NCBI GenBank assembly: GCA_005406025.1 | Contig: BGZK01001199.1 | Coordinates: 62,001-126,000, forward strand | DNA from: Eumeta japonica | Lineage: Eukaryota; Arthropoda; Insecta; Lepidoptera; Psychidae | Length of the DNA stretch: 64,000 nucleotides | Reading direction: 5' to 3' | Shown here: positions 11,590 through 25,600 of the stretch, piece after piece | How the letters are laid out: each line of letters opens with the position of its first letter | Position numbering within the stretch: position 1 is the stretch's first letter | Notes under the pieces: generated by a model | Database searches by the model: none | Seen by the model: the letters and a program-made list of their open reading frames with translations, nothing else | Told to the model about the DNA's origin: nothing | Program-made: the position numbers and the translations under genes

Positions 11590-11870
11590 AACAGTCACCG
11601 CCATCCATAGTCACTGGTGCCTCAGAGGGGTTACCAGTGCGTTGCTAGCCTCTTGAGAGGGAATATGGTATCTAATGGAAGAGGGACCGGAAGTGGAAGA
11701 GGGGGAGAAGGCCACCGAAACTCTCACTCACTAGACGAAACTTCCGCGACAGCGGAAGCTGTTACTTCTCATCATTATTCTATGAGAGTATGGTATTTCA
11801 TGGCTAGAGCGACTCCTTTTTTATGCTGCATCTAAGTTGGCCACAGTATATTCTCTGCTACTGTAGAGCG
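11590..11870 (+). repeat. Dispersed repeat (CTCACTCACTAGACGAAAC family), copy 1
   Basis: Shares blocks with 21405-21665 in the same order: CACCGAAA.TCTCACTCACTAGA, then a purine-rich region, then TATGGTATTTC, then GGCCA near the end. Shorter pieces lie at 53975-54060 and, inverted, at 60440-60470. It sits directly upstream of MCT exon 1. Confidence 0.55.
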
Positions 11871-11946
11871 ATATTATTATGTCACACCTCATACAAAATA
11901 CATACCACAAGTCTTTGATAACATTTGCTGACCTTTTTCCCCTCAG

Positions 11947-14900
11947 GAACTGTGTAAGATGGACGAGCTGCTGGCAACTTCGGCCCCGTCCGCGCCCATG
12001 TGCTGTTCCGTCGTCGACATCCCGCCGGACAGCGCCGAGGTCAGTTCACTTCATACGGCGTGTCGTCTCCGTATCGCTTCAAATGGATCGGATGTGTTGG
12101 GCCAATCGTTTGCCATGAAACGCGCCAGTTAAACAATCTGTTAATTCCATAAAAGCATGCCCGTACGCATTCTATTCTTACATACACTACTGTATGATCT
12201 GATAAGTAACAGAGTGACAAAAATGTAATGAATTGACTTTTGCCGAAAAGGTTAAGATAATAAAAGATTACAACTTTTTGACCAGGAATTCTGAAAGCTC
12301 TTCTCGATGTTCCTATACATTTCCTCATTAATGTGTGAAGTCGAATAAAATGAATAAAGCGATCACTTAATATTTCATTTATATTTAATGCATGTAATAA
12401 CTTAGAAGAGTATACGTGACAAAAAGAAGTACGGCTGCTACGACAGACGATGTCGTAATAGGGTACCGGACTGTACCAGACGTGCGTAGGCCATGCTTAG
12501 TGTTATGCGAGTTACTTTAATTCTCATTTCGTTGTTGAATGATTCGGGAAGTAAGTTAGGTTAAATTACAGTGCGTGTTAAACAGATATAGAGAGGTAGA
12601 TGAAAAAATAAATAAATTTCATGACGTAAAGGAAATTTATTTAGTTTAAATTCCTCTTTTCCTGTTTTCTATTTGTGCTAGAAGCTTTTGAACACAATAA
12701 TGCATATTTATTTTTTCATTGATTATCCTAAGATGGATCTATTTCATCATATTCATCTGTATAAATAACATTTATTAGCACAACCCTTCCATAAAATATC
12801 CATATTTTCGGCTTAGTACAATTAAATTTTCAAATAAAAGCTAGTTTGTAATAAAGTTTTTTTTTAATAATTTTATTTTCAACTCATTAGTCTTGTCTTA
12901 ACGTGTGCATTTTTAGTAATACATCATTATTGCAAGTTATTTTCAATTTAGCTTCTCGTTGTGATTCTGTGCCGTTATTAAAAATATATTCCTTTTTTTT
13001 TTAAACTCATGCGTTTTGTTTCATCTCCTTCGGAACTTCGCTTTACGTTTCTCTTTGGCTTTTTCCATCCTCCTTTCTCTTTTTTAAATATGTCTCTTTT
13101 CCCATGTTGTTTCCACGAGCATCGGATAATTAAACTGTCAACCTCCCTAATGATCCTGACAGAAGGGCAAGGGCTTAGTAAGAATAAAGTGTGTCCTGAG
13201 GTAGTTTCTTCTCGACTACATACTTTCCGACACCCTACAGCCGTTCAGTACATCAGCACGGCCTCACCTGCACTCGGATGCGTTACGTTCCGCCGCTTAT
13301 TTCAGGTTGTGCCTTACTCACGCGTGACGGAAATTGCAGTCCGGGTTTTGGTATTGGAGTTTATCTTCCCCGAGACAGGCGGCAATCCAGTGCTAACGGC
13401 GCCTACATCATATATCTCTGCGACCACAAACCAGCCCCTGCTCTGTAGGATTGTAACGTTTTATAACGTTGTTCCTTTGACTACGGACCTTTCACACCCT
13501 GGAAAGTTCATAGCTCTTGCCAAGACGAATAAAACGAGCCCCAACGCGACAGATTTATCTTGTTTAGATCAGAAGTTCCTCTGTTCAACTTCCGTCTCCT
13601 TCTTTAGAACATAGATATCATTTAGAACCAGTGTATTTGCCGAGACAAATCAAATGAGCCCAAACTCTACGGGCATGTCTTGTTTACTTTAAGAGTTCCT
13701 ATGGCCACCTTCCGACTCCATCATTAGAGCAGTCCCATGGTTACATATCATTGCATTGTCATCGGAAATATGCACATTTATAAAACATTAGTCCAATCGA
13801 ATGTAAGAAAATCGTTCCAATTTAGCTTCCAAGATTTGACCCGCACATATTAAAACGCACGTTATATAAACGCTTAAGATAAACATGCGTTTGTTAACAA
13901 TCATTTCTTTTATACCCTTATCATTTACCCGATCTATATTATTAAAATATTGCATGATTTTTGGATTTTTAGCTAAGTCGTAATATCTTCCACAACGCAA
14001 TACAAAATCGTTTGCTTTAACAATGCACAAAGTGTAAATGCATTTATTTTTGTGCGTCATAAATAATTTGTTATATTCAACTGAATTTGATGTACTTTGT
14101 ATCGAATTTTTGTAATTGGATTATGATAAGTAGGTATATCAGAGTTAACTATTAAATCAACTTGATAATAAATTCTGATTCCAGCCGTAATTATTGGTTA
14201 AGCAATTTAACACTTCCCGAAGTAATGCTGATGCATTTAGAATTAAGAAGACATTTTCAGTTGCCTTGCTTATCAGATATTTTTTCAGAATCAACGTTTC
14301 AATAATCAAACCAAAAGTATATTAATACTGTGCTTTTAAACCAGAGAAAATATCTTGCTGATGAATTAAAGACCCATGGCACTGACTAATCATTTTTGTC
14401 CTCATTTTGTGTCGGCCTACTGTTGAGTGTAGTCCTGTTTAAAATTTCTTCATTTTCATTGAATTCGTGTTTGCTTACTAAACTAATTCTCTTTTTCTAT
14501 ATTGTTACTACATACACAATCAACATTGAAAAAGAATTATCACATACAGGCCGCTCTGTCAGCGGAGGTGGGGTCCTTGCTGTCGGTGCAGTCGGCGCCG
14601 GACCGGCCCGAGCAGCGCGACCGGCCTAACTCGCTGGCGATCGAGCTACCGTTAGCCACGGTGAGTACGCCCGACGGGCAGTGTCGTCATGACCGTCGTC
14701 GTTGCGTTCGTACGTTCGGCGTGAAGGATAGTCGGTTTATTGAGCGTAAAGATCGCGGACTAAAAATCCCTAATAGAAATAATCAGATTTTTTTCTCGAT
14801 CGACTCCAAAACACTGCACAGCAATGTCGAATGAAAACTGGAAATCGCGCCACCTACAGTTGCATCAATGTTTAGTGTTTGTGTTTGGTAAACAACCTTT

Positions 14901-16347
14901 AGTGAGAATAAATGTTACACGTATATACTACAAAGTAGGGAAAATAGAAATCTTAAAGAGAATAAAGAAATCTTAAATATAATATTGATGTATGACTTCT
15001 ATGTATCTTAACCTCGTATGTGTAACCTGTAACATGTCGCAGAGCTTGACAGATTTTTCCATTATATACGGTGATTACGAACAGCGCCATCTCTTGGTTT
15101 GAAATTGCGCTTTGTCACGAAGAAGAACATCCGAGGCACACACAGACACGTTACAAATGCTAGTGGTAACGCCTCCAGTAGTTGCTTGTGTCAGACAAAG
15201 AGGGTACTATGGAAACGAAGGCGACATCTCTGGACTTAGCAACTATTTGCTGCTAAAAGTTTGCTTCAGCAGCTTCTTGGCCTTTCTTTTTTTTTTCGAA
15301 GTAGAGATTTCAAATGAATTGGCTTTCGAACTGATTTTTCAAACTTCTCAATGTAGAATTCTGTTTCGTGCGCGACATCACGCACAATCGTCAGCTGCCG
15401 TTAAGGTTGTGATTTCATGAATTTTCAATACATGTTTTAAGCTGTTTTTCTCAGAAACGGCTACTTCAATGACTGTGAATTCTTTGGCAAAGTTCTAAAG
15501 AAGAAGGACATTACGAACGTATGCGGGAAAATGCACGATCGATACCATACGGTAGATACCCGTTCGCTTCACTGATTTTTAATGTTCCACTCGTGCAGTG
15601 CATACCGTCACATAAAGATTCCATTCCTTGTTGCGTTTCCGGACCAATGGTAAATAAATGAATTTCGTTTAACTTTAATAGAATGCGTAAGCAGAAATTG
15701 TGAAAGATGTTTTTTTTATGTCTTTCACAATCTCTTCGGAAAAGTGCACTTGCCTTTGCTCGATTTCTTTCCCGACCCCGATCTCTATTCTAATGTCTAT
15801 TTCAATATCTATCTTGGCCTCTCTTAGACATTTTTGTGAATTTTTAAGTGTCCTGTCTCGTATTGCAGAAGAAAAGAAGTTCAGTTCTATGCAAAATTTG
15901 GTTACAATCCGTTCAAACTTCAAAATATTAGACCAGAGGAATAGAGGAATATCAATTTTACTTTAGTTTTCTATGATCATGGAGACTTATAGCCGATAGT
16001 GTGTTAATGTAATCTTTAAAGATAAATAGTACATTGCAAAGATATTGGTCAGTGTGTCAGTAAACTCGGTACATGTTGTTCAGCAATCGCACTGTCGACC
16101 TCTATCAGAAGCGAAATGAATCCCAACAGTGCGTTACTTCGGGCAAAGGTACCCGCTGGCCAGTATCGTTAAATCTCTCCCGTACTCAACAGCAAGTAGG
16201 CGCTTACTTATCGGCGCTGTCGCCTCAGGAGCAAGAGGAGGACTCGCTGCTGACGCTGTCCAGTGTGACGGCGCGCCCCCTGCTGGCGGCGTCGAGGGCG
16301 CTGCAGCCCGCGCACCAGAGCGCGGGCAGCAACAGCGACCAGGAGGG
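11947..16347 (+). CDS. MCT exons 1-3: cytoplasmic N-terminal tail
   Basis: Exons 11947-12039, 14550-14660 and 16193-16347 encode about 116 residues before helix 1. The tail starts MDELLATSAPSAPMCC and is acidic and Ser/Gln-rich (for example SPQEQEEDSLL), with no membrane segment. The exon 3 start at 16193 follows CAACAG; this is the acceptor that keeps the frame open. Exon 3 ends GG before the donor GTCAGT at 16348, and its split Gly codon is completed by the C that opens exon 4. The first ATG inside exon 1 (11959) is a safe start, but the exon is also open upstream of it (see the leader exon at 531-678). Confidence 0.8.
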
Positions 16348-19300
16348 GTCAGTAGCGAATGCTGTATTTCATTATTGTTATAAGGTCATTAAATCTCGAG
16401 AAGGTAGCCAGGGCCCAGGAGGTGTTAGTAGCGACTGTTAAATTTAATGATAATTATTATTCCAAACTCACTGATTCCCAAAAAGATAGCCAGAGACCAC
16501 GAGGGGTCAATAGCGATTGCTATACATAATAATTATTTTTATTATTATAAAGTCATTAATTCCCAGAAGGGTAGCCAGAGACAACAAATTTTCACATGCT
16601 ATCATCTTTGCAAATTTCTCTTATTTCATTATCTTTAATTTGTAATAGTAAATAAATAATGTAATGTATTCGATCAACACTATGTGAAGATTCATATCTA
16701 GTGACACACACTCACGCAAGTGACACACACCCGCACATGTGTGGGTGCGTGCGTGCGTGTGTACGAGCGCGTGTGCGTGTTTGTGTGTGTAATTTTCGTA
16801 CAAGTGCTGCATTGTAAGTACAACTATTCAAGTAATATGATGTAACATAAAGAGACCGTAAGTAAATTGCATTTTGAAAAATATTCATTATTAAAACAAG
16901 AATCAAATTGCTCTTAATTTACGTAGGTGTATCCCAAATATATAAAATCGAATTAATTTATAACATGGTTCAGGTTTAAATATTTTTTATGCTCCCTATA
17001 AGATGTTCTTAATTGTATAGCAAGGGATTCCGGCTGCTACTCCCTTCGGCTATCATTCCTGAGGGCTCCGTGTCCATGTGCAGCAATTGTATTGTACCAT
17101 AAATAATATACATCGGCTACATGTACTCGTTTATGATTTGGATATGGGCTTTACATGCGTAGAAATTTCGAATTCCTTTTGGGCGGTGCGACATTGAACA
17201 CTCATTAAAAGAAACAGTATATATTTAGTAAAACCGAAATATAAAAATTCAATACGGCATCAATTTAACACGTTCGATTGATCGCACTTAACTTGTCGTC
17301 AGAAGAAAAGTGATTCGTTGGAATCCTTCACTCGTATCATCCTCCGATCATTCGAATTTCGATACACGTATATACTCCTTTGCGAATTGTCTCGACCGTT
17401 TTCCGAGTGTAAACAAAATCATAAATCGTTAATGAAAAATAATATGCAAACGAGTCACGTCCGATATATACAACATTATCCTAATCGGATTATTCTAAGC
17501 AATCAAAATACGTAACGATACAAACATCCGCTTACGTTTTTCGAGATAAGCATTATAGGGAACCATTCTCTAATATTTTTTAAGGGAGTTATTCTGTCAT
17601 TTTCCGTCGACAGCCCTCAGCCCCTGGACGGTGGGTACGGATGGGTGGTGGTGGCGGGCGCCTTCATGGTGCAGTTCTGCGTGGCGGGCCTCTTCAAGTC
17701 CTACGGGGTGCTCTACGTGGAGATCACCGAGACCTTCCCCGGGTCCAGCGAGTCCGTGGCCTCGTGGATACCAGCGGCCTTGTCCACCCTCTGTCTGGCT
17801 TTGGGTGAGTCCGACGTCCTGCTGTTTTGGCACTGACCAATTCCTGTATATCATTCCTGTATAACTTATGCATTGATATCACGGAGACGTTTTTAAGGAT
17901 TCCGATCTAAATTTTCACTTTGGTAAAGTTAAACCTTTCAAGTTTATCAAGTTTATATGGGTGTTTTTGCCGGCAAAACGATATATATATAAACAAAATA
18001 ATGTGCGTGTGTTTATGTTCATAAGTAAAATTTCTTTACGATATATCACTTTTATTTTACATTTACAAGAAGTAGGTTAGGCAAAGTTTAAGGAAAAAAG
18101 CTAGGCTACGTTGTTCTACTATGAAGCACCAGCGGCTGCCTTCCGGCTCCATCATAGAACCATTGAAGACCAATCACAGTAAAAGTAAAAGGACAATGCC
18201 AACAAGCCAAAACATGGCTGGGACATGTTGTCTCTTGACGTGGAGCTCCATCATCAGATCAGTCCAATTATACCATATTGATGTATTGTAATCAACCCTC
18301 AATAAGTATGCAAAGTTTTAATTAAACTTAAACAAAAAAAAAAAAGGCTCAAAGGTGAAACTTAGCCATAAAACGATACAACAATGTGTTTCAATTTTTT
18401 TTAACAGCGTACTAAACTTCACTACCTCGATAAAGAAGTCTCACTTCAAACACTAAAAACTTTTCTTTATTTAGTACTATTTCGTAGGATTTTGAGGTGA
18501 TTGCATTGTGTGATATGCTATCGGTTCTTAACAACAAATGGCAATGAATAACATTAATTATAGACACGTTGGTAAATTTTACATACCTATGTATGTGATG
18601 CAATATAATAATGCAATAAATTTCATTAGCTTCAGTTACCGTACATACGTGAAGAAAAATTAACAAACACGTGTATGTAAAATGTTAACTATGAAACTTT
18701 TTAATGAAAATAGCTAGGACTTTCGATGCTTTAGGATGTTTCAAATGTAATGTCACAGAAAAATTTTTTTTTTTTTCACCAACCTGACGTTTCATACGTA
18801 CTGAATAATTGTACCCCACCAGTCTTAGGTGTTTTATTTTTGAACTAGACCCATATCGATGGTTCTTTTAGCCGTCAATTATGACCGGTTTGGCGCTGGT
18901 GGTACAGTACAAAGCACGAAACTCTGCCGCTGTAAAGTTGGTCACGACAGCGTCGCAATGGTGTAAAATTGGAACGCGGGGGTAAAGAAGGTACAGTCGG
19001 GGAGCGTTGCACCTGCGCATTGCATCGTTCGCAGGCAATTCCGAGCGGCAGAGTTTCGTGCTTTGTACTGTAACAGCATATAGTTGTGTTCATTCTACAA
19101 TATAAATGATTCTGCGTACCGTTGCCCTTAGTAAAAAAACAATAATTCTATTGCAAAACAATAAAATATTTTCCTGTCAGATAATTATCACGTATCAATT
19201 GAAATACACCCTTAAGTATCTAACACTGACGCTGTGCGTCCATGTAAGAATAAAGTTTGGAATCGATAAAAATCTATACTTTTTTAAAGACATATTAACG

Positions 19301-19644
19301 GTTTTTAAGACATTTTATACGGTTTAAAAGATACAGCCCTGTAACGGACGGACAGACAGATTGCGGAACCTCAATAGTAGGGTCCCGTTGGCCCTTTTTG
19401 GGTACAGAACATTAAAAAGGTGTGGACTGTCCATAGCTCTGACCGTATAGATTTACGCATACCTGATCCAGAGTGAACATCGAGAAACGTGCATTCAGAA
19501 GAGTTCTATCAATATTCTTCTACATACAGATTCTTGAAGATACTCACAAATACTTGTGACTTATATGACGAAATGTGGTATGCTAAACGAGCGTGGCTTT
19601 GTTTCCGGTGAACATTAGCATTTCTGAGAATTTGGATTTTGGTC

Positions 19645-19684
<40 letters not shown>

Positions 19685-22600
19685 TACACACGTATGTGTG
19701 CGTGCGTGTATGTGTGAATTTATATATTTATAGGACAAAAGAACGTGTCCTATCCATAAGACTTATCCGTCGGCTCGTTGCGTTAACTTCCAGCGCCCCT
19801 GTCGTCGGCGATGTGCGAGAAGTACTCGTGCCGCGTGGTGGTGTTCGTCGGCGGGCTGTTCTGCGCCGCCGGCCTGGCGCTGTCCTACTTCAGCACCACG
19901 CTCATACACCTGCTGCTGAGCTTCGGCATCATGACGGGTCGGTGACGGTGGCCTTCCAGTGCGCCGGAAAGAGATCACTCCAACCGAAGTCGAATTTAAC
20001 ACGAAAATGATGCGTATAATTTCACCAATCGGTACAATCAAACTAATATTTAGGTCGGTCAGGACGACCGGAATGTTTAGTTCTCTCGATGCCGATCGGT
20101 CGCATTATACAAACTGTTGGTCGGAATTACCATTTTTTTTCAGTACTGACTTAAGTCATCCCATTGCGTTCAGTCATACCCCTCTATTATCTTACGTGAT
20201 ATTACGGAATGGGTCGGACCTTAAGCAGCGTCGGCCCTCTAGTTGTTGAACAGAACACAGCGAAAATGTCTTTCTTTGGCAATGCTTTTATTTCAAACTA
20301 TATTTATGTTAAATAAGCAATGATTAATGACTTTTTCAAAATTCAACTTTTATTGCGAATGGCAACACTCGTCGTATTTGAATTGAATCCAGAAGCGCGC
20401 ATCCTGGCGCCTCTCGAAAGGCGTCATCGAAGTTTTATTTTTCGAGTATGGTGTCTCAGCGCCCTCTGCCGCCTGGGGTCCGCTGCACCGCGCCTCTCGC
20501 ATTACCGCAGGGTCGGGGCTGACCTTGACTCCAGCCCGCCAGCACAAGGTGGGCTGCGGGCTGCTGACGAGTACTGTCGTCGATATGATCACTTCTAGGA
20601 CCTACGGCTTAACGTATAGTCTCTAAGGCGCGGGTGGAGCGATCTAATTTGACCTAAGTCAAAACCTTGTAGGGCCGTGATCGAATTCGAAGTCGACCTG
20701 GTACCTTCTGAGTTATCGCTCTAATCGCTCAGCTGCCAGCCCACCCGGTTTAAGCTGTAAGCAGTATTAATCAGGTTTTCGTGGTACTCAGTTATGACTA
20801 TTGCACGTTTTCCAACATTCGCACTTTTTGTTAATTTTTAATTGAATTGTTGGTTATCAGAAAACGACAATATCGTATTATAAATTTATGTGTTCAGTAT
20901 CGAATCAAAAGAAAATTGAGATGAAGTAAGGCGAACAATATTTACATATAGAATACGTCATTTTAATTGCATGTTCCATCAGCGCAAGGCAGGACCTTAT
21001 TCTACCTGCTGTCGGGTTACAGAACTTATATTGTTCCGGACATATTTTTGTTTGTTTTGTTTTTCCATAGTTTTGTACCGACGCTCATCTTAACTATGAA
21101 TACCGTCAGCTTTCCTAGTTACTTTTCCGAAAACCCTTTTAATGGTCAATTAAGTTTGTTTTTTTTTTTTGCTACATATATTTTTCTTATTTTATCTCAC
21201 CCAAGTTCTCTTTTTCATACAACTCAAGGTATCATTAAAAAATGTACTGATACAACACTAACTAATGAGCAATTATTCCGTTCATGTGATGCGCCAGGCA
21301 TCGGCGGCGGGCTGTCCACGACTCCGGGCATAGTCATCGTGTCCCAGTACTTCGACAAGCACAGGTGAGCTGCCGTGAGCTTAAGGCTCGTTTTTTCATA
21401 GCGGAGCACGTGGTCATCGCCGCCCATGGACATTCGCAACCCCATATGGGTCAACGGCGCGTTGCCGGCCTCTCGGGTAGAAGTGGAATATCCGATTAAG
21501 GCGGAACGGATCGATGGAAGGAGAGTGAACCACCGAAATTGTCACTCACTAGATGAAACTCAACAGCGGCAGCTGTCAATTCACGTCCTTGTCCTGTGAG
21601 ACTATGGTATTTCGCTGGACGAGTCGGTCCATTTACCTGCTATGGCCAAGTTGACCACGGCATGGTTCTACCACTCAAAAAATTATCGTATACACATGAC
21701 AACTTTTTACTCTGAGATCCGGTATTAGAAATCCTCTCCTTAGTTTATAAGTCATCCTCTAAGGGCAGAAGGGCGTATTTGAATATAAAGTCTAGAACTT
21801 TCGTACAGAGTTCCATATGGATAGTCTTAGAACATCCATACGAATCTCTCTCCGAAAAGTTACACGATGTGTCTGTCCCTTTCAGGGCCCTCGCCAACGG
21901 CATCTGCGTGAGCGGGACGGCGGCAGGCAGCTTCGTGTTCCCGATGCTGATCGAGAAGCTGGTCGACTTGTACGGCCTCCACGGGACAGTCCTGTTGCTG
22001 GGTACGGCTTCTCGCACAAACTTCCTATGCTCACGTGGGATTACATATCGGCGTTTGCTTTGAACTGTTTAAAAAAAAAACTCTACATCGGCATTGGAGA
22101 AATTAAATACTTTTTTATATTATTCTCAATCAAAATCTGTTCGGTTAACTTATATTAGACGGATTGAGGACACAACTCCGTCAGCGGGTAGGGGATGCAG
22201 CCTGAAGCACGAGAAACATAAAAAAATATCAATTTAATTTTGCTATTTTTTTTCTAATCAGTGGTTGATTTATTGCGTTACGATTTGCAAAAGATAAATG
22301 TCCGTTTTCTTTTTAAATTACCACCAGTACCTACGTAGGTACGTGTTGACATACCATTATTTATGTGATTACCATTTCAATTTACCTATTCTAAATGCTC
22401 TATCTAACAACAAACGGGTAATAATAATTGTTTGATTGTGGGTAGTAACTTTTAAAATTGTCAAAATTCCCAGTGTTCATAGTATTAAAAAAAAATTTGG
22501 TTGCCTGTAAAGTCGGTATACGGGCGAAAGTTTTACGTGACAACGACTTTGAATGGTAAAATCATTTTAATGTGAATATTCATTCGTATAGTAGGAAGAA

Positions 22601-25600
22601 GGATGAAATAATAGTAACAATTTAAAACATTTATTTATACAAAGAATTATATTTAAAACATTAATTTATACAAAGAATCTCGCACTGAATTTCATATTAA
22701 CAAAATTTTATTTTACCTTTACACATACATACGTATTTATATACAAATATACATACAATAACTTGCAATACATTTGCAAGCTATGCACTAATTCTCTAGT
22801 GCTGCGCGCGGCAGACCGATCATAGTTGAGTGGGAGAGACGCAAGGCATTCGGCGCCTCTCTCTCGTTCGGTGACTCATCGTTACGTTACCGAGCGTTAC
22901 ACTTTTCATAAGTGACTCCCAGCCGCAACCTAATTTAAGACGTTGTCACGTCAAAAAAATGGACTTGTTACTTATTTTATCTCACTTTATTCGACATTAA
23001 AATTTTTCATTCCATTCTATTTAAATCATATTTTATTGTGTAACACATCATTAATATATCGATCGATAATATTATTGATCGCCATTTTGTGAGTGCAACC
23101 ATTTTGAGAACTCCAGGTCGCGGGTTAATCATAAAAATTAAAATTTTTACCTATTTTATTTCATTCTATGCAAAGTATCTATGTATTTGTTAAATACAAA
23201 GTTTTCTCGAAATTAGGGAATGTGACATTTTGACCGATCGCTTATTTGCCGGCGCGGCCATTTTATGGTCAGCGGTTGACTACATCAAGAAAAAGTATTG
23301 TCTATTACGTTTCATTCTATGCGCCATACCTGTCTGTGGTTCACCTCTAAATCCTCTTAAGTAATGTGTCGAATTTAATATCGCCGTTTCGCGTACACGG
23401 GCACTTTTCGGTCCGCAGGTGGCGGGATGCTGCACGTGTGCGTCTCGGCGACCCTGTACCGTCCGCCGCCTGTCTCCAGACAGCGGAAGCAGTCCAGAAG
23501 CGACACCCCCGCCACCACCACCACCGAGCACAGTACTCTGCTGTCGGAAATTAATGTCGGTGGGTTTTACGGCGTGTATACGGCACTTAACCTTTTCACC
23601 CACGCGACCTATACACCGGGTTGCGTGGGATTTTCACCCACTAAAAACCACTCCCTTGGGGTGACTGTAATGTAAAGTTTATGTGTCCGGCGTGGAGATA
23701 TACTTAGACGGGCGGGCGAAGCGAACAACAGACAAAGTTTGGGGACTTCGCGCCGCGTGAGATGCATTCAACCGATACACTGGTCTGTGGTTTCTTAAAA
23801 TGAGGCACGTGCACCCTAAAGGTGATTGCAGGGCGTCCGCGATAAAATTCTCAGGAACTTCGTCAAGTGATTTTCGTCAACCTAGCCATTTGTTATGTGT
23901 ACTCGTTGAGGCAATAGCATTCTCACGTATGTATATCCTGTAGAAAATTACGATACGTAACAGATAAAATGTATTGCTGTTTTTTGATAACACTTTGCTA
24001 TATCACACAAGAACAATTACTTAGGTGTAATCAAAACAATAGATAAAAGAAAATTTTCACATTGTCAATTAATTTAATATTTTTCGTAATTACAATAATC
24101 CTAAATAAAGTAGATTAACTTGAATAGTTTATAAGTAGGTACAAATTTTGTTGCTAAACATACAACGCCTAATACCAATATCCAATATGTACATGCTTAA
24201 AACGGATGCTAGTGTAGACGAAAAAAGTTGGTTTGCGGACGATAATTTTACGTGATAACGTCATAAAAAAACCGTTGATGAAAAATTGCATACTTCCATG
24301 AATTGAATTGGATTATTATCACTGAATTGTCATTATTTTGTATCATCTAGTAATTATTACTGTATCTCTCATGATGAAACAATTGTATCTCTCTTCCACG
24401 CCATCGACTGGTAGAGTGGAAGAGAGATAGACGCGTCACAAGCCGAACGCTTAGGACGCCTCTCTTTCTCGCTCGCACGCTCGGCTCAGGCGGAACGCGA
24501 CAATGAGTCATGCTCTTTCGTGTGTGCAGCCGGCGCTCGTCGATTTATAAGACGTTATCACGTCAAAAAAAACATATTTTGTATCTTTTCTTACTGGATC
24601 CTGCTTAGATTTTAGCCTGTTAACTGTGCCCGCAAGCTAAAAATACAGCAACAAAATAATTCGCCTATAAAAAACATCCTAGAATATAATTCTCTACAAA
24701 TAGACAATTTGCTTCGCGCGCCCCGCTCTTACCTCTATCGGAGTTTTTAATGTTTTTCTTTTAAATGAATTAATTTTGTTGTGTGAAATTTTCAAGAGGC
24801 AATAAATCTTGTAGGTTTACGTCAAGCGTGAGATGTTTACGACTTGTTTGTTCTGAATAATGTATCGATTTTTATTCATAATGCAAGAGCATTCTGTAGC
24901 TTCCAAATATTTGTAGAAAATCTTTGTTACTATGATTGTAAATACCAATCAGCATTTTTGTGACCGTTAAGACAATTTCAATTACGTTGTTCAAGTCATC
25001 ACTTAAGACTAAGTAATTATCATTCATTGAGTGAGCTTATACGTACCTGAAGATGTTTTCACTAAAAACAAAAAAATGGTGACGTTCAAGTTTGAATTTC
25101 TGTGCAAACCTTCAAGAGAAAAGCTCACTAATTTTAAAACAACACACTAATTTTATTATGTACACATCCATTTGGCAGTGAAAACCGAAAACAATAAAGA
25201 CAACAAATTGGAGAAGCTGTTCCAACCTGAAACGGAGCTGACCCTGAACCAAAAAAATATCCTGATGACCGAAGAAGCGAAGAGATTCAACCTGATCACG
25301 GAGGTCATACATCCGAGCCTCATCGAGGTAATTCACACTTGTCTCTTGTTGTGTGAAGGTGAATATTTCACTCGCCGACGAGAAGCTAAGGGTGACCGGT
25401 ACCCAAAACGATTGGCTCGCCGAAATGTTTGTCAAATTCAACAAACGGACATGATTAATGTAAATGTAATGAAGTCAAACGTTTAATATGAATATTAGTA
25501 AATTTACTTAATTTACAAAGAAAAATAATGAAAAGGCAATAATTTCAAATGCAGATTTTTTTTTGTATCTAGCTGCTACTCTGAGCTAGTTTAATATTGC

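Noticed and set aside
13009..13614. A 201-codon open frame on the plus strand
   Set aside because: It lies over a dispersed repeat with tandem units, has no recognisable motif and no splice or initiation context; the opening looks accidental.
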